A stretch of 64,000 nucleotides of DNA from Poriferisodalis sp965204195 (GCF_965204195.1 NZ_OZ241975.1:2790001-2854000); one strand, 5' to 3'; positions 48,900-58,294 are shown, counted from the first letter of the stretch. Notes: a model not told the origin generated them from the sequence alone. A program made the numbers and translations.

Positions 48900-50036
48900 T
48901 CAGGTGTTGAGCTGCTCGAAGCGCTCCATGACGTCGAGATACTCGCTGATCATCTCCTCAACCACCCGCGTGGCCGAGATCGACTCGTTCAGCTGCCCGA
49001 CCACTTGGCCGACGAAGTAGTTGGCCAGTTCGACCGCGCCCGTATTGGACGGGTTCATGGCCGCACGGTCGATGCGGCGGCTGGCAGCGCCGATCAGCAT
49101 CGGCTGCAGCGGCATGGGCAGCGTGCCTGGCGAGTTCTCGCCCTCCCACTCGTCGGTCCAGGCCGAGCGGAGCTGGCGGGCCGGCTTGCCGGTGCGGGAG
49201 CGCGAGCGCAGCGTGTCCGACGAGCCTGCGGCCAGGAACTTGTCCTTCACGACGGGGTGGGTCTCGGCTTCCTGTGTGGTGAGCCAGACCGATCCGCACC
49301 ACACGCCCTGGGCGCCGAGTGCCAACGCAGCGGCTACCTGGCGGCCGTTGCCGATGCCGCCTGCTGCCAGCACTGGCGTGGGCGCGATGGCATCCACCAC
49401 CTCGGGCACCAGCACCATGGTGGCGATGTCGCCGGTGTGGCCGCCGGCCTCGTGGCCCTGAGCGATGACGATGTCGACGCCCGCGGCGACGTGGCGCTCG
49501 GCATGCACCTTCTTGCCGGCCAGCGCACCCACCAGCACATCGTTGTCGTGCGCCCGGGCGATCATGTCAGGCGGCGGCGGGCCGAGCGCGTTCACGGCCA
49601 GCCGGATCGGGTACGAGAACGCCACGTCCATGAGCGGCACCGCCTGGGCGTAGGTCATGGGCGGCTCGGCGTCGCCAGCAATGGCGCCGGGCTTGTCCTC
49701 CGCCGGCAGCGGCGGGACGTCGTAGCGCTCCATCATGTCGTCGAGGAACTCGCGGTGCGCCGGCGGGATCATCGCCTTGAGGTCCTTGACCGACAGCTCG
49801 CCCTCAGACTTGCCCTCGTACTTGGCGGGCACGATGATGTCGACGCCGAAGGGCCGACCACCCACCTCGTCCTGGATCCAGCCCATGTCGATGTCGAGTT
49901 CTTCGGGCGTGTGACCGGCCGCGCCGAGCACGCCGAAGCCGCCCGCCTTGGTCACCGCCGCCACCACGTCCCGGCAATGGGTGAATGCGACGATCGGAAC
50001 GTCGCAGCCCAGCATCTCGCACACAGCTGTCTTCAT
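48900..50036 (-). CDS. Nitronate-monooxygenase-type flavin oxidoreductase
   Basis: A 378-residue TIM-barrel flavoprotein of the 2-nitropropane-dioxygenase family. CDVPIVAFTHCRDVVAAVTKAGGFGVLG, GHEAGGHTGDI and VLAAGGIGNGRQVAAALALGAQGVW are the FMN sites; the first is split here as CDVPIVAFTHC and TKAGGFGVLG. The His of the catalytic GHEAGGH motif is present. Members oxidise nitronates or reduce quinones. ATG at 50036. It shares a strand and perhaps a transcript with the SDR gene (38-base gap) and is divergent from dapD. Confidence 0.87.
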   Translation of the reverse strand: MKTAVCEMLGCDVPIVAFTHCRDVVAAVTKAGGFGVLGAAGHTPEELDIDMGWIQDEVGGRPFGVDIIVPAKYEGKSEGELSVKDLKAMIPPAHREFLDDMMERYDVPPLPAEDKPGAIAGDAEPPMTYAQAVPLMDVAFSYPIRLAVNALGPPPPDMIARAHDNDVLVGALAGKKVHAERHVAAGVDIVIAQGHEAGGHTGDIATMVLVPEVVDAIAPTPVLAAGGIGNGRQVAAALALGAQGVWCGSVWLTTQEAETHPVVKDKFLAAGSSDTLRSRSRTGKPARQLRSAWTDEWEGENSPGTLPMPLQPMLIGAASRRIDRAAMNPSNTGAVELANYFVGQVVGQLNESISATRVVEEMISEYLDVMERFEQLNT

Positions 50037-50111
50037 GCCCCGAAACTACCGGCGCACAGCACTCCTCCGCTGAAGCGACGGGTTGCGGCGCTGTGGTGGC
50101 AGGATGCGCAG

Positions 50112-51041
50112 GTGAATACATCGGGGAGCAACTCGGGCACCTTCAGCGCAGTCGGGCACAGCTATGTGGACGCCGCTACAGGGACGCAACTGGACGCCTG
50201 GTTTCCGGAAGGAGCCACGGAGGACTCGCCGCCGGCGCGGTCGTGCCTGGCGGTTGAACTCGGCGTCAATGTGGGCGAGACGGTCACGGTCACGATCAAC
50301 GATCTGGATGCTCCGCCTGCAGACCTGGCCGATGCGTACCTGCGGCTGCACCTGTTGAGCCGGCGGGAAATCAAGCCACACGACGCCAACCTCGACGGCA
50401 TGTTCGGCCTGATGACGAATTGCGCGTGGACCAGCGCCGGGCCGGTGCTGCCCGAACGCGTTGACGACTTGCGAACAGCCGCCGCCGCACTCAGCCAACC
50501 CGTCAGCGTGACGGCCGTCGACAAGATCCCGCGCATGGTCGACTACGTGATCCCTCAGGGCGTCCGCATCGGCGATGCCGACCGGGTGCGGCTCGGCGCC
50601 CACCTTGCAGACGGCACCACGGTCATGCACGAGGGCTTCGTCAACTTCAACGCCGGCACGCTCGGCCCCGCCATGGTCGAAGGCCGCATCTCTGCGGGCG
50701 TGGTGATCGGGGCGCATTCAGACCTCGGCGGCAGCGCTTCCACCATGGGGATGCTGTCGGGCGGCGGCAGGGAGCGGGTGTCGATCGGCGAGCACTGCCT
50801 GCTCGGCGCCAATTCGGGCATCGGCATCGCGCTGGGCGACAACTGCACGGTCGAAGCAGGGCTGTATGTCACCGCGGGGAGCCGGATCACGCTGCCCGAC
50901 GGCTCGGTGGTGAAAGGCCGCGACATCTCGGGACACTCAGGGATGCTGCTCATCCGCAACAGCGTCACCGGCGCCATCGAGATGCGAGTCGCCGACCCGA
51001 GCCGCTGGGAAGGCATCAACCCCGAACTCCACAAGAACTGA
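50112..51041 (+). CDS. dapD: Tetrahydrodipicolinate N-succinyltransferase (actinobacterial type)
   Basis: A 309-residue enzyme of the lysine and meso-diaminopimelate pathway. A mixed N-terminal domain precedes a left-handed beta-helix (GVRIGDADRVRLGAHLADG and HEGFVNFNAGTLG, then HCLLGANSGIGIALGDN) and a C-terminal cap ending EGINPELHKN. Closest to mycobacterial DapD in length and layout. The start is the GTG at 50112; the much longer open frame upstream is antisense to the flavin oxidoreductase. It provides the precursor of peptidoglycan cross-links. Confidence 0.93.
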   Translation: MNTSGSNSGTFSAVGHSYVDAATGTQLDAWFPEGATEDSPPARSCLAVELGVNVGETVTVTINDLDAPPADLADAYLRLHLLSRREIKPHDANLDGMFGLMTNCAWTSAGPVLPERVDDLRTAAAALSQPVSVTAVDKIPRMVDYVIPQGVRIGDADRVRLGAHLADGTTVMHEGFVNFNAGTLGPAMVEGRISAGVVIGAHSDLGGSASTMGMLSGGGRERVSIGEHCLLGANSGIGIALGDNCTVEAGLYVTAGSRITLPDGSVVKGRDISGHSGMLLIRNSVTGAIEMRVADPSRWEGINPELHKN

Positions 51042-51175
51042 CCGCGCACCTTCCCACGGGCGGCGGCTCAGGCCAGGACACCTGCGATCGCCTGGTCGGA
51101 CCGATCCGAGCTCGGAAGCGCCAGCGACGGGAGCGGTATCGTCGAATGCGCCGCAGGGACATCAAGGGGACCGGC

Positions 51176-52360
51176 ATGGCCTATGTCGAGGACAGGATCA
51201 TTCACGACGCGGATGCGCACACCATGGAGCCGCCGGAGTGGCTGGAGCCGTTCGCTTCTGCCGAGGTGGCGCGGTACGCGCTCGACCACTTCTCCATCGG
51301 CGACAACGACAAGGTGTTCGCCGACATCGAGAAGGCCCGAGCCCGCCAGGCCGACCCCGAGTTCCGCGCCGGCGCGGCGGCCGAGGTGATGTTGCGCAAG
51401 AACTACATCGCGCCCGGTGCCTGGGACCCCGCCGATCGGTCACAGGCGCTCGACGACCTGGGCTTCGCCAGCCAGCTCGTGTTCCCCTCGATGCCCAACA
51501 CGCTCATCGAGGAGATGGAGCACACAGCCGAGCCCGCCCTCACCTATGCCGCTGCTACGGCGGCGAACCGGGCCCAGATCGCGTTCTGCTCGGAAGATCC
51601 TCGCTTGCTGCCGGTGTGCTCGGTGCCGCTGCAGGACATCGAACGAGCTGGGCCGCACGCCCACCAGGCCATCGACGACGGCGCGGCGGCGCTGCTCATC
51701 CCCAACCGCATGCCGAAGCATCACGCCCACAGCCACGTCGGTTTCGATCCCGTCTGGGCTGCGGCCCAGGAAGCAGGCATCCCGGTGGTGATGCATGTGG
51801 CCACGCCCGACCTGGTGATGCCGCCACAGCACCGCAACAACGGCCTGCCGCCCGAGCCCGACTTCCACGGCGGCGGCGAGAACTTCCGTTCGGTGTCGTA
51901 CATGGCGATCTCCGCCGCGCCGCTGCAGGCGCTGTCGATGCTGATCTTCGACGGCGTGCTCGAACGCTTTCCGGAGCTGAAGATCGGCGTGATCGAGCTG
52001 GGCGCCGTGTGGGTGCCGGGCTTCATTCGCCAGCTCGAAGCAGCGTTCGACGCGTTCGAGCGGCACGAACAGCGGCTCGGCAAGCTCAGCCTGCGCCCCT
52101 CGGAGTACGTGCACCGCCAGGTTCGGGTGACCCCCTACCCCACCGAACCGACCGGCTGGATCATCGAGAACACGGCCCCGGAGATCTGCATGTTCAGCTC
52201 CGACTATCCCCATGTGGAGGGCGGTCGCAACCCGCTCCGGCGCTTCGACCGCGAGGTCGAGCACCTGCCCGCCGACGTGCAGGAACGCTTCTTCCGGCTG
52301 AACTTCGAGGATCTGATGGGCACCGCAGTGACCGACGTGCCGGTCGTGGCGGCTGCATAG
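51176..52360 (+). CDS. Amidohydrolase-family (amidohydrolase-2) protein
   Basis: A 394-residue TIM-barrel hydrolase. DADAHTMEPPEW gives an N-terminal Asp-x-His metal motif; VVMHVATPDLVM and CMFSSDYPHVEGG hold the later His and the C-terminal Asp. Similar proteins include decarboxylases of aromatic acids, and lactonases. AAGGGGACCGGC precedes ATG 51176, which is preferred over the upstream frame start. Substrate unknown. It is followed by a small gene at 52431. Confidence 0.87.
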   Translation: MAYVEDRIIHDADAHTMEPPEWLEPFASAEVARYALDHFSIGDNDKVFADIEKARARQADPEFRAGAAAEVMLRKNYIAPGAWDPADRSQALDDLGFASQLVFPSMPNTLIEEMEHTAEPALTYAAATAANRAQIAFCSEDPRLLPVCSVPLQDIERAGPHAHQAIDDGAAALLIPNRMPKHHAHSHVGFDPVWAAAQEAGIPVVMHVATPDLVMPPQHRNNGLPPEPDFHGGGENFRSVSYMAISAAPLQALSMLIFDGVLERFPELKIGVIELGAVWVPGFIRQLEAAFDAFERHEQRLGKLSLRPSEYVHRQVRVTPYPTEPTGWIIENTAPEICMFSSDYPHVEGGRNPLRRFDREVEHLPADVQERFFRLNFEDLMGTAVTDVPVVAAA

Positions 52361-52430
52361 GCCCCGGGGCACGCACCTCGCCAACCGACGCACCCGCGCT
52401 ATTACGACCTGACCCGAAAGGCGACGCCAG

Positions 52431-52763
52431 ATGGGTATCCGGCTCGACAAGCCATGGCAGAGCCTCGATGACGGGGCGATTGACGCACTGCCCTCGCAGC
52501 TCGGCGTATACCACGTGGCCGACGCGGAGGGCACGGTGCTGTCGGTGGGTTATGCCGGCGCAAACGAGCTCTTCGGCATGCAGTCCGCGCTTCGGCGTGA
52601 AATGGAACAGCACGGCGGCGCCACTCAGTTCCGCTGCGAGTTCACCTCCAACTACCGCAGCCGCTGGGACGAGCTGCTCATGCTGCACCTCGCCGACCAC
52701 GGCGAGCTTCCCGAGCCGCAGCGCGACCAAGCACAGCGCGTCGGCAGGCTCTCCCCCGCCTGA
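52431..52763 (+). CDS. Small GIY-YIG-like protein
   Basis: A 110-residue protein. LPSQLGVYHVADAEGTVLSVGYAG resembles the first strand pair of GIY-YIG domains (GVYxxx...GxxLxVGxA), followed by FRCEFTSNYRSRWDELLML. A catalytic Arg and Glu could be present in SNYRSRWDE, but the match is weak. ATG 52431 is preceded by CGAAAGGCGACGCCAG, a modest ribosome-binding site. It could be a degenerate nuclease-fold protein. It is convergent with the CoA-transferase gene. Confidence 0.6.
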   Translation: MGIRLDKPWQSLDDGAIDALPSQLGVYHVADAEGTVLSVGYAGANELFGMQSALRREMEQHGGATQFRCEFTSNYRSRWDELLMLHLADHGELPEPQRDQAQRVGRLSPA

Positions 52764-52797
52764 TCGCGGCAGATCGGGCGGCCGGGAACCCGGCGGG

Positions 52798-54006
52798 TCA
52801 GATGATGCGCTCGGCTGCCAGAGCGGCCAGGTCGTCGGCGTCCAGCCCGCAGAACTCGCGGTAGATCGTCTCGTTGTCGGCGCCGACAGGCCGGTAGGGC
52901 TCCACCTCGCGCATGTCTGAGCCGTGCCAGCGCAGTGGGCTGTGCGCCAGCGGGATCTCGCCCAAGCCGTCTAGCTCAGTCCACTGGAGGAAGCCGCGCT
53001 CGATCATGTGATCGTCGTGCACGACGTCGGTGACTTCGCGCACTTCCGCAACCGGCACGCCCGCCGCCGACAGCGCTGCCGCCGCCTCGGCACGGGTGCG
53101 CTCCGACGTCCATGCCGTCACCAGCGCGTCCACCTCGTCCATGTGCTCGCAGCGACCGGCGTTGCTGCGCAGGCGCTCGTCGCCCAGCAGGTCAGCTCGG
53201 CCGATCACCTCCAGCACCGCGCGCCAGTGCGAGTTCATCGCAGCGATCAGCGCTATGTGCCCGTCACTGCACGGATACACGTTGGACGGCGAGACGCTCA
53301 TGGCGGCATTGCGGTTGCCCATGCGCCCGGTGACACCGTGCATCTGCCACGCCTGCAATGAGGTGGTGAGCGTGTAGTACGCAGCCTCCGCCATCGATGT
53401 CGACACCAGGCGACCTCGGCCGGTGCGCTGTGCTTCGAACAGCGCCGTCACGACGGCGCCGTACAGGTGAGTGCCGCCGAGGAAGTCGATGAACGTCGCG
53501 CCGGACTTCACCGGCGGGCGGTCCGCGAAGCCGTTGATGCTCATCACGCCCATGTGCGCCTGAACGGTGACGTCCATGGCGGTGCGCTGTGCGTCCGGGC
53601 CGTCGAGGCCGTAGCCGCTGGCTTGGGCGAATACCAGCTTGGGGTTCGTCTGCCAGAGCGTCTCGGCGTCGATCCCGAGCCGCTCGGGAACGCCGGGGGC
53701 GAAGTTGCACAGCACCGCATCGGCGGCGCCGGCGAGCCCGATGAACAGCTCCCGGCCACGGGGCGACTTGAGATCCAACGACATGATCTCTTTCGACGAG
53801 TTGAGCATGGCGAAGGGCAGCTGGTGGCTGTGACCTCGCAGGGCCTCGCCCCGGGGATGCTCCACCTTGATGACCCTGGCACCCGAGTAGGCCAGCAGCA
53901 GACCGGCGTAGGGCCCCTGGTAGATCTGGCCGAGGTCCAGCACGACCACGCCGTCGAGCGGCAGCGGTCGGGCCGGCTCGCCGGCCCCGGTGTCCGATTC
54001 GCTCAT
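52798..54006 (-). CDS. CaiB/BaiF family III CoA-transferase
   Basis: A 402-residue CoA-transferase. LDGVVVLDLGQIYQGPYAGLLLAYSGARVIKVEHPRGE in parts (VVVLDLGQIYQGPYAG, ARVIKVEHPRGE) is the N-terminal motif; the likely catalytic Asp174 is in ATFIDFLGGTHLYGA. The C-terminal segment ends with FCGLDADDLAALAAERII. ATG 54006 overlaps the acyl-CoA dehydrogenase stop by four bases, so the two are coupled. It may activate the acid that the dehydrogenase then oxidises. Confidence 0.9.
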   Translation of the reverse strand: MSESDTGAGEPARPLPLDGVVVLDLGQIYQGPYAGLLLAYSGARVIKVEHPRGEALRGHSHQLPFAMLNSSKEIMSLDLKSPRGRELFIGLAGAADAVLCNFAPGVPERLGIDAETLWQTNPKLVFAQASGYGLDGPDAQRTAMDVTVQAHMGVMSINGFADRPPVKSGATFIDFLGGTHLYGAVVTALFEAQRTGRGRLVSTSMAEAAYYTLTTSLQAWQMHGVTGRMGNRNAAMSVSPSNVYPCSDGHIALIAAMNSHWRAVLEVIGRADLLGDERLRSNAGRCEHMDEVDALVTAWTSERTRAEAAAALSAAGVPVAEVREVTDVVHDDHMIERGFLQWTELDGLGEIPLAHSPLRWHGSDMREVEPYRPVGADNETIYREFCGLDADDLAALAAERII

Positions 54007-55169
54007 TTGAAGCTGCCGCCGAGGATGTCGCGGGCCATGATCAGCCGCTGCACCTCGCTGGGGCCTTCGCCGATCCGGCGGATGCGCAGCTCCCGGTACC
54101 AACGCTCCAGCGGCAGGTCCTTGGTGACGCCGATGCCGCCGTGGATCTGGATGCAGCGGTCGACCACCCGCCCGGCCGCCTCGGAGGCGACGAGCTTGGC
54201 CATCGCGGCCTCGGTGCGGAAGCGCTCGCCGCGGTCGGCCTTCTGGGCCGCCTCCAGCACGCACCAGCGCCCGTGGCGGATGTCGATCTCGTTGTCGACG
54301 ATCATCCACTGCACCGCCTGCTTCTCGGCCAACACCGATCCGAACGTCTCACGGCTGCGGGCCCACTCGATCGCCATCTCCTGCGCCATGATCGCCGGCC
54401 CCAAGCAGCCCGCTGCGTACGGGATGCGTTGACGGCTCAGCCGGTCGTTGGCGATGCCGAATCCGCCGTTCACCTCGCCGAGCACATGGCTCTCGGGCAC
54501 CCGCATGTCGGTGAACTCCAGCTCGGTGGCGTAGCGCGTGGCTCGCAGCGTGTGCACCACCCGGCGCACGTTGAACCCGGGCGTGTCGGTGTCGACGATG
54601 AACGCCGTGACGCCGTTGCGCCCGGGGTCGTCCGACGTGCGGGCGAACAGCAGTGCGTAGTCGGCCTTGTCGGCACCGGAGATGAACAGCTTCGAGCCGT
54701 TCAGCACCCACTCGGCCCCGTCCTTGTAGCCCCGGGTGCGGATGGCCCGGCCGGGGTCGGACCCTCCCGACGGCTCGGTCAGGGCGAAACAGCCCATCTT
54801 CTCGCCGCGCAGGGTCGGGTACAGCCAGCGCTCCTTTTGCTCGTCGGTGGCCTCGTAGAGCTGCGCCAGGCCTGCGCCGCCGAACACCCCGTAGCAGGGG
54901 TTGTAGAGGCCGGCTCGGTGCTTGGACATCTCGATGGCCATGAGCGCGCGGGTGGTGGTGTCGAGACCCGGCCCGCCGTACTCCGCGGGAATGTCGAGCC
55001 CGTAGAAGCCCATGTCGCGGGTCATCTGCGTGAGCCGGGCCGCATCGTCGGGCTCAAGCTCGCCGGCGTCGGGGTCGAGGTCGGCCTCGAGGGGGATGAT
55101 CTCGCTCTCGACGAAACGCTGAACGGTCTCGACGATCAGCGCCTGCTCGTCGCTCATGGAGAAGTCCAC
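54003..55169 (-). CDS. Acyl-CoA dehydrogenase
   Basis: A 388-residue FAD enzyme. MGFYGLDIPAEYGGPGLD, CFALTEPSGGSDP, VLNGSKLFISGADKADYALLF, and C-terminal IQIHGGIGVTKDLPLERWYREL are classic. The probable catalytic base is in the RIGEGPSEVQRL segment (Glu). GTG 55169 is taken as start because GGGGGCACAAC lies just upstream; ATG 55157 is the next option. It is translated before the CoA-transferase, as one unit of short- or branched-chain acid degradation. Confidence 0.92.
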   Translation of the reverse strand: MDFSMSDEQALIVETVQRFVESEIIPLEADLDPDAGELEPDDAARLTQMTRDMGFYGLDIPAEYGGPGLDTTTRALMAIEMSKHRAGLYNPCYGVFGGAGLAQLYEATDEQKERWLYPTLRGEKMGCFALTEPSGGSDPGRAIRTRGYKDGAEWVLNGSKLFISGADKADYALLFARTSDDPGRNGVTAFIVDTDTPGFNVRRVVHTLRATRYATELEFTDMRVPESHVLGEVNGGFGIANDRLSRQRIPYAAGCLGPAIMAQEMAIEWARSRETFGSVLAEKQAVQWMIVDNEIDIRHGRWCVLEAAQKADRGERFRTEAAMAKLVASEAAGRVVDRCIQIHGGIGVTKDLPLERWYRELRIRRIGEGPSEVQRLIMARDILGGSFK

Positions 55170-55291
55170 GTTGTGCCCCCTTGGGTCGGCGCCGTGTCGG
55201 CGCCCGATGCTAGGAGGCTGAGCCCCGGCCGTAGCGGCCCGCGAGCGCAGCGAGCTAGAGCGGCAAGCACAGGGCGAAGCTTGAGGACGAA

Positions 55292-56341
55292 TCAGCCGGA
55301 CGTCCAGGCGAGCTGAGCGAATGCCGGCGCCACCACAAGCTGCTCGCCGACCGAGACCGACATGTCGACGCTGAAGCCTGCATCGTCGGATGTCGCGATC
55401 GTGCCAGCGCAGACCACCGTCTCGCCGGCGCGCACCGGCGCTCGATTGCGGTACGAGAGCCGGACCAGCCGGGCGCCGGGGCCTGCGGCCCGAAGCACGC
55501 ACTCGGCCAGCAGTGCCCCCAGCATCTGACCGTCGACCAGTGGTGCCGGAGCGCCCAGCCGGCGGGCGTGCGCCTCGTCATAGTGCAGGCGATGCCAGTC
55601 CCACGTGGCGGCGCCGTAGGCGACCATGTCCGCCAAGGCGATGTGTCGATGCAGCGGCCGCAGCGACCGGCCGGGGGCCAAACGTTGACGTGGCAGCGGC
55701 GTGGCGCCGTCGGCATGGTCCGCCGCGGGTTCCGCCGTTGCCGTCGCGCCATCGGCTGCCGAATCTTGGAGTCGTTTTCCCGCCGCCACCTCCGCGGTCT
55801 CCCCCGCAGGGTCCCGGGATCGCTCACCGTCTACAGGCGGCGTGGCATCGGCGTGTTCGTCCCCGGCGTCGGCGGCCGCAGGGTCGATCGGTCGGAAGAT
55901 CATGGTCTCGGTGTTCGTGGCGAGCAGTTCGTCGCCCGCGGTGTAGCGGGCCTCGGCGGTCACCAGCAGCAGCGATCCGCCGGCACGGTCGAGCCGCTCG
56001 GTCGCATCGGTCAAGGTCCACGTGGTGGTGATGACGTCGTCGAAGCGGGCTGGCCGTTCGAACCGGTAGTCGTTGCCTCCCCGGAACATGGCGCAGGGCA
56101 CCGGCAGCGGAAGCTCCCAGGTGTGCCCGAGATACGAATTCCCGTCAGGAACGGCCCGACCGGTCAGCTGCGCTGTCTCGCAGATGAGCGTCGGCGGCGC
56201 TTCGTCGGTCCACCGCCCGGGATCGGCGCCGATGGCCAACGCGAAGTAACGAATCGACGCCCGGCTGAGCCGCTCGGGCGCCGCATAGGTGTACGTCGAG
56301 CCGAGCGCAGCACGCACGTCGGGAGTCAGCAACTGCGTCAT
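55292..56341 (-). CDS. Fused FAS1-like/MaoC hydratase with low-complexity linker
   Basis: A 349-residue fusion of two hotdog halves. The N-terminal part (about 1-150) is FAS1-like (RYFALAIGADPGRWTDEAPPT, and FRGGNDYRFERPARFDD), and the C-terminal part (about 225-349) is MaoC-like with TWDWHRLHYDEAHARR and LVDGQMLGALLAE. Between them an Asp/Ala/Glu/Gly-rich linker of about 65 residues (150-215) is unusual. In the catalytic site the Asp of hydratase-2 is in TWDWHRLHYD. Mesaconyl- or itaconyl-CoA hydratase-type activity is plausible. Near the acyl-CoA dehydrogenase and duplicated RidA genes. Confidence 0.82.
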   Translation of the reverse strand: MTQLLTPDVRAALGSTYTYAAPERLSRASIRYFALAIGADPGRWTDEAPPTLICETAQLTGRAVPDGNSYLGHTWELPLPVPCAMFRGGNDYRFERPARFDDVITTTWTLTDATERLDRAGGSLLLVTAEARYTAGDELLATNTETMIFRPIDPAAADAGDEHADATPPVDGERSRDPAGETAEVAAGKRLQDSAADGATATAEPAADHADGATPLPRQRLAPGRSLRPLHRHIALADMVAYGAATWDWHRLHYDEAHARRLGAPAPLVDGQMLGALLAECVLRAAGPGARLVRLSYRNRAPVRAGETVVCAGTIATSDDAGFSVDMSVSVGEQLVVAPAFAQLAWTSG

Positions 56342-56369
56342 GGCGAGCGCCCAGACCTTGCTCAGCCTC

Positions 56370-57494
56370 TCAGGGCATCAAGGCGACGGCTTCCACCTCG
56401 ATCAGCCACCGGCGGCTCAGCAGCCCCGCCACCATCACGCCGGTCGACGCGGGGAACGGCCGGCCCATCATGCGCTGGCGCACCTCGCCGACGGCCCGGT
56501 AGTCGCCGACGCCGTCGGGGGTCACGTATTCGACCGTCTTGACGAGGTTGTCGATGGAGGTGCCGGCCATCTCGCAGATGGCGGCGATCTCGCCGTAGAC
56601 GAACTCGGCCTGCCCGCCGATGTCACCCTCGGCAACGGTCTCTCCGGTGCCGAGATTGAACGCCGTGGTGCCGGAGATGAACAGCAGCCCGCCGGCCTCT
56701 ACGGCGGGGCTGAAGGTGAGTGACGAGTAGGCGTCAGCCAGGTAGGGCACCACCGTCTTGGGATGCGCCGACGCCCACACGTCGAGCGCCACGAGCGCCC
56801 CGGGATGGGGAAGCTCAGGCATCAGCAACCCCGTCGACGACGGGAACTGCGGTGCGAGCAGCCGCCGGCGTGCCTCCGCGGTTTCGTTGTACTGGCGGCG
56901 AGTGGCCGCGGTGGTCTGCTGCACGATTCGTACGACGTTGCTCAGGTCCATGCCGTGGGGCTCGAGCCGGCGGCCGGCTTCTTCGAGCGCCCACTCGCAC
57001 TGCCCGACGAAATCGCCCGCCAGCACCGCATTGCCGTCGTCGTCGACGGGCAGCACCTGGGGCACGTGCACCAGGCCGTCGACCTGCCCGGCTACCACCT
57101 CTACTTCCACCAGCGCCTCAGGCCGCACGAGCGATTCGACGATGAATGTCGAGGGGCGCACGCCGCCCATCGCCGAGCCCAAGCTGTGCGGCCGCTGCGC
57201 CGCAATTGCATCGCGTTCAGGCGCCCCAGCCACCGTGATGTACTCGGTCACTTCAGAGCAGTCGCTGACGTCTCGCCCGGCCGCGTCGAGCACTGCTTCC
57301 ACCTTGGCCCAGCACACGCTGGCCTGCTCGGCACCGTCGCCGCGCACCGTCACCCGGCCCGACTCGGCGTCGTACGCGCCGGCGGTCTGCCCCGCCAACC
57401 ATGCAGCTCCCGAAGCGTCGATGCCCTGGGAGAACGAATACCGGCTGGTGTCCAGCCAGGGGAATGGCTCTGGGGTGAGCTCCTGGGGGGGCAT
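56370..57494 (-). CDS. Tandem-duplicated RidA/YjgF protein
   Basis: A 374-residue protein with repeated YjgF-like domains. First unit: GIDASGAAWLAGQTAGAYD, VCWAKVEAVLDAAGRDVSD and TEYIT (about 20-95). A middle RidA-like region includes VLAGDFVGQCEWALEEAGRRLEPHGMDLSNVVRIV (given as VLAGDFVGQCEWALEEAG, then DLSNVVRIV). Last: GGLLFISGTTAFNLGTGETV, EIAAICEMAGTSIDNLVKTVEYVTP (about 265-340). Three copies may thus fold as one trimer-like unit. RidA proteins remove reactive imines. No partner enzyme is certain. ATG 57494 follows GGAGCACGAACT. Confidence 0.8.
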   Translation of the reverse strand: MPPQELTPEPFPWLDTSRYSFSQGIDASGAAWLAGQTAGAYDAESGRVTVRGDGAEQASVCWAKVEAVLDAAGRDVSDCSEVTEYITVAGAPERDAIAAQRPHSLGSAMGGVRPSTFIVESLVRPEALVEVEVVAGQVDGLVHVPQVLPVDDDGNAVLAGDFVGQCEWALEEAGRRLEPHGMDLSNVVRIVQQTTAATRRQYNETAEARRRLLAPQFPSSTGLLMPELPHPGALVALDVWASAHPKTVVPYLADAYSSLTFSPAVEAGGLLFISGTTAFNLGTGETVAEGDIGGQAEFVYGEIAAICEMAGTSIDNLVKTVEYVTPDGVGDYRAVGEVRQRMMGRPFPASTGVMVAGLLSRRWLIEVEAVALMP

Positions 57495-57505
57495 AGTTCG
57501 TGCTC

Positions 57506-58294
57506 CTAGCTGCCGGTGAAGTTCGGCGCGCGGCGCTCCACGAAGGCTGCGATGCCCTCACGGCCGTCGTGGGTCTGCATGGCATCGGTGATCATCTTGC
57601 CTTCGAACTCGCCCGCCTGTTCGAGCGGGGAGTCGATGCCCGCGTACACCACTCGCTTGGCGTGGCCCAGCGCCCACGCCGGACCGTCGGCCAGCGACTG
57701 GGCGAGCTCGGCGGTGGCAGCGTCGACCTCGTCGTCGGGAACGACACGGTTGACCAGGCCCCACTGCTCGGCTTCGGGCGCAGAGAGCACGCGGTTGGTG
57801 AGCGTCAGATCGAGCATCCGTCGCAGCCCGATGTGGCGCGCCAGGAAGTACGACGACGTGCCGTCGGGCGTCACGCCGGCCCGGGTGTAGGCCATGGTGA
57901 ACTTCGCGGACTCGCCCGCGATCACCAGGTCGAACGAGGCGGCCAACGACATGCCCGCCCCGCCGACACTGCCGCCCACGCCCGCAACGAACGGCTTGGG
58001 CGTGCGGTTCATCTTGTTGATCGCCGCGTGCAGGTCGATGACCATGTCCGATGCGAGCTGGGGCAGGCCGTCGCCCGCCGCGTGGAACTCCTTCAGATCG
58101 CCGCCCGCCGAGAACACCCGGCCTTCCGCGGTGACCGACGCGGCCTTGACTGCCTCATCGAATTCGATCTCGAGCATGACGGCCCGCAGCTCGCGTGAGA
58201 ACTGGGGGTTGACGGCGTTGGCGCCCTCCGGTCGGTTGAACCGCACATGCGCCACGCCGTCGCGCACTTCGTAGATGATCGTTGCCAGGTCCAT
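57506..58294 (-). CDS. Enoyl-CoA hydratase/isomerase family protein (crotonase)
   Basis: A 262-residue crotonase. FNRPEGANAVN, TAEGRVFSAGGDLKEFHAAG, AGVGGSVGGAGMSLAASFDLVIAG and FTMAYTRAGVTPDGTSSYFLAR are typical; the last contains the catalytic-loop region (the Asp in GVTPDGT fits isomerase-type enzymes). AGGAGCAACC precedes the ATG at 58294. It lies on the same strand as the duplicated RidA, 11 bases upstream of it, so they probably share a transcript. Confidence 0.88.
   Translation of the reverse strand: MDLATIIYEVRDGVAHVRFNRPEGANAVNPQFSRELRAVMLEIEFDEAVKAASVTAEGRVFSAGGDLKEFHAAGDGLPQLASDMVIDLHAAINKMNRTPKPFVAGVGGSVGGAGMSLAASFDLVIAGESAKFTMAYTRAGVTPDGTSSYFLARHIGLRRMLDLTLTNRVLSAPEAEQWGLVNRVVPDDEVDAATAELAQSLADGPAWALGHAKRVVYAGIDSPLEQAGEFEGKMITDAMQTHDGREGIAAFVERRAPNFTGS

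Noticed and set aside
48630..50111. Long open frame upstream of dapD
   Set aside because: It lies antisense to the SDR and flavin oxidoreductase genes, has the composition of a shadow frame, and the conserved DapD sequence begins at the GTG 50112.
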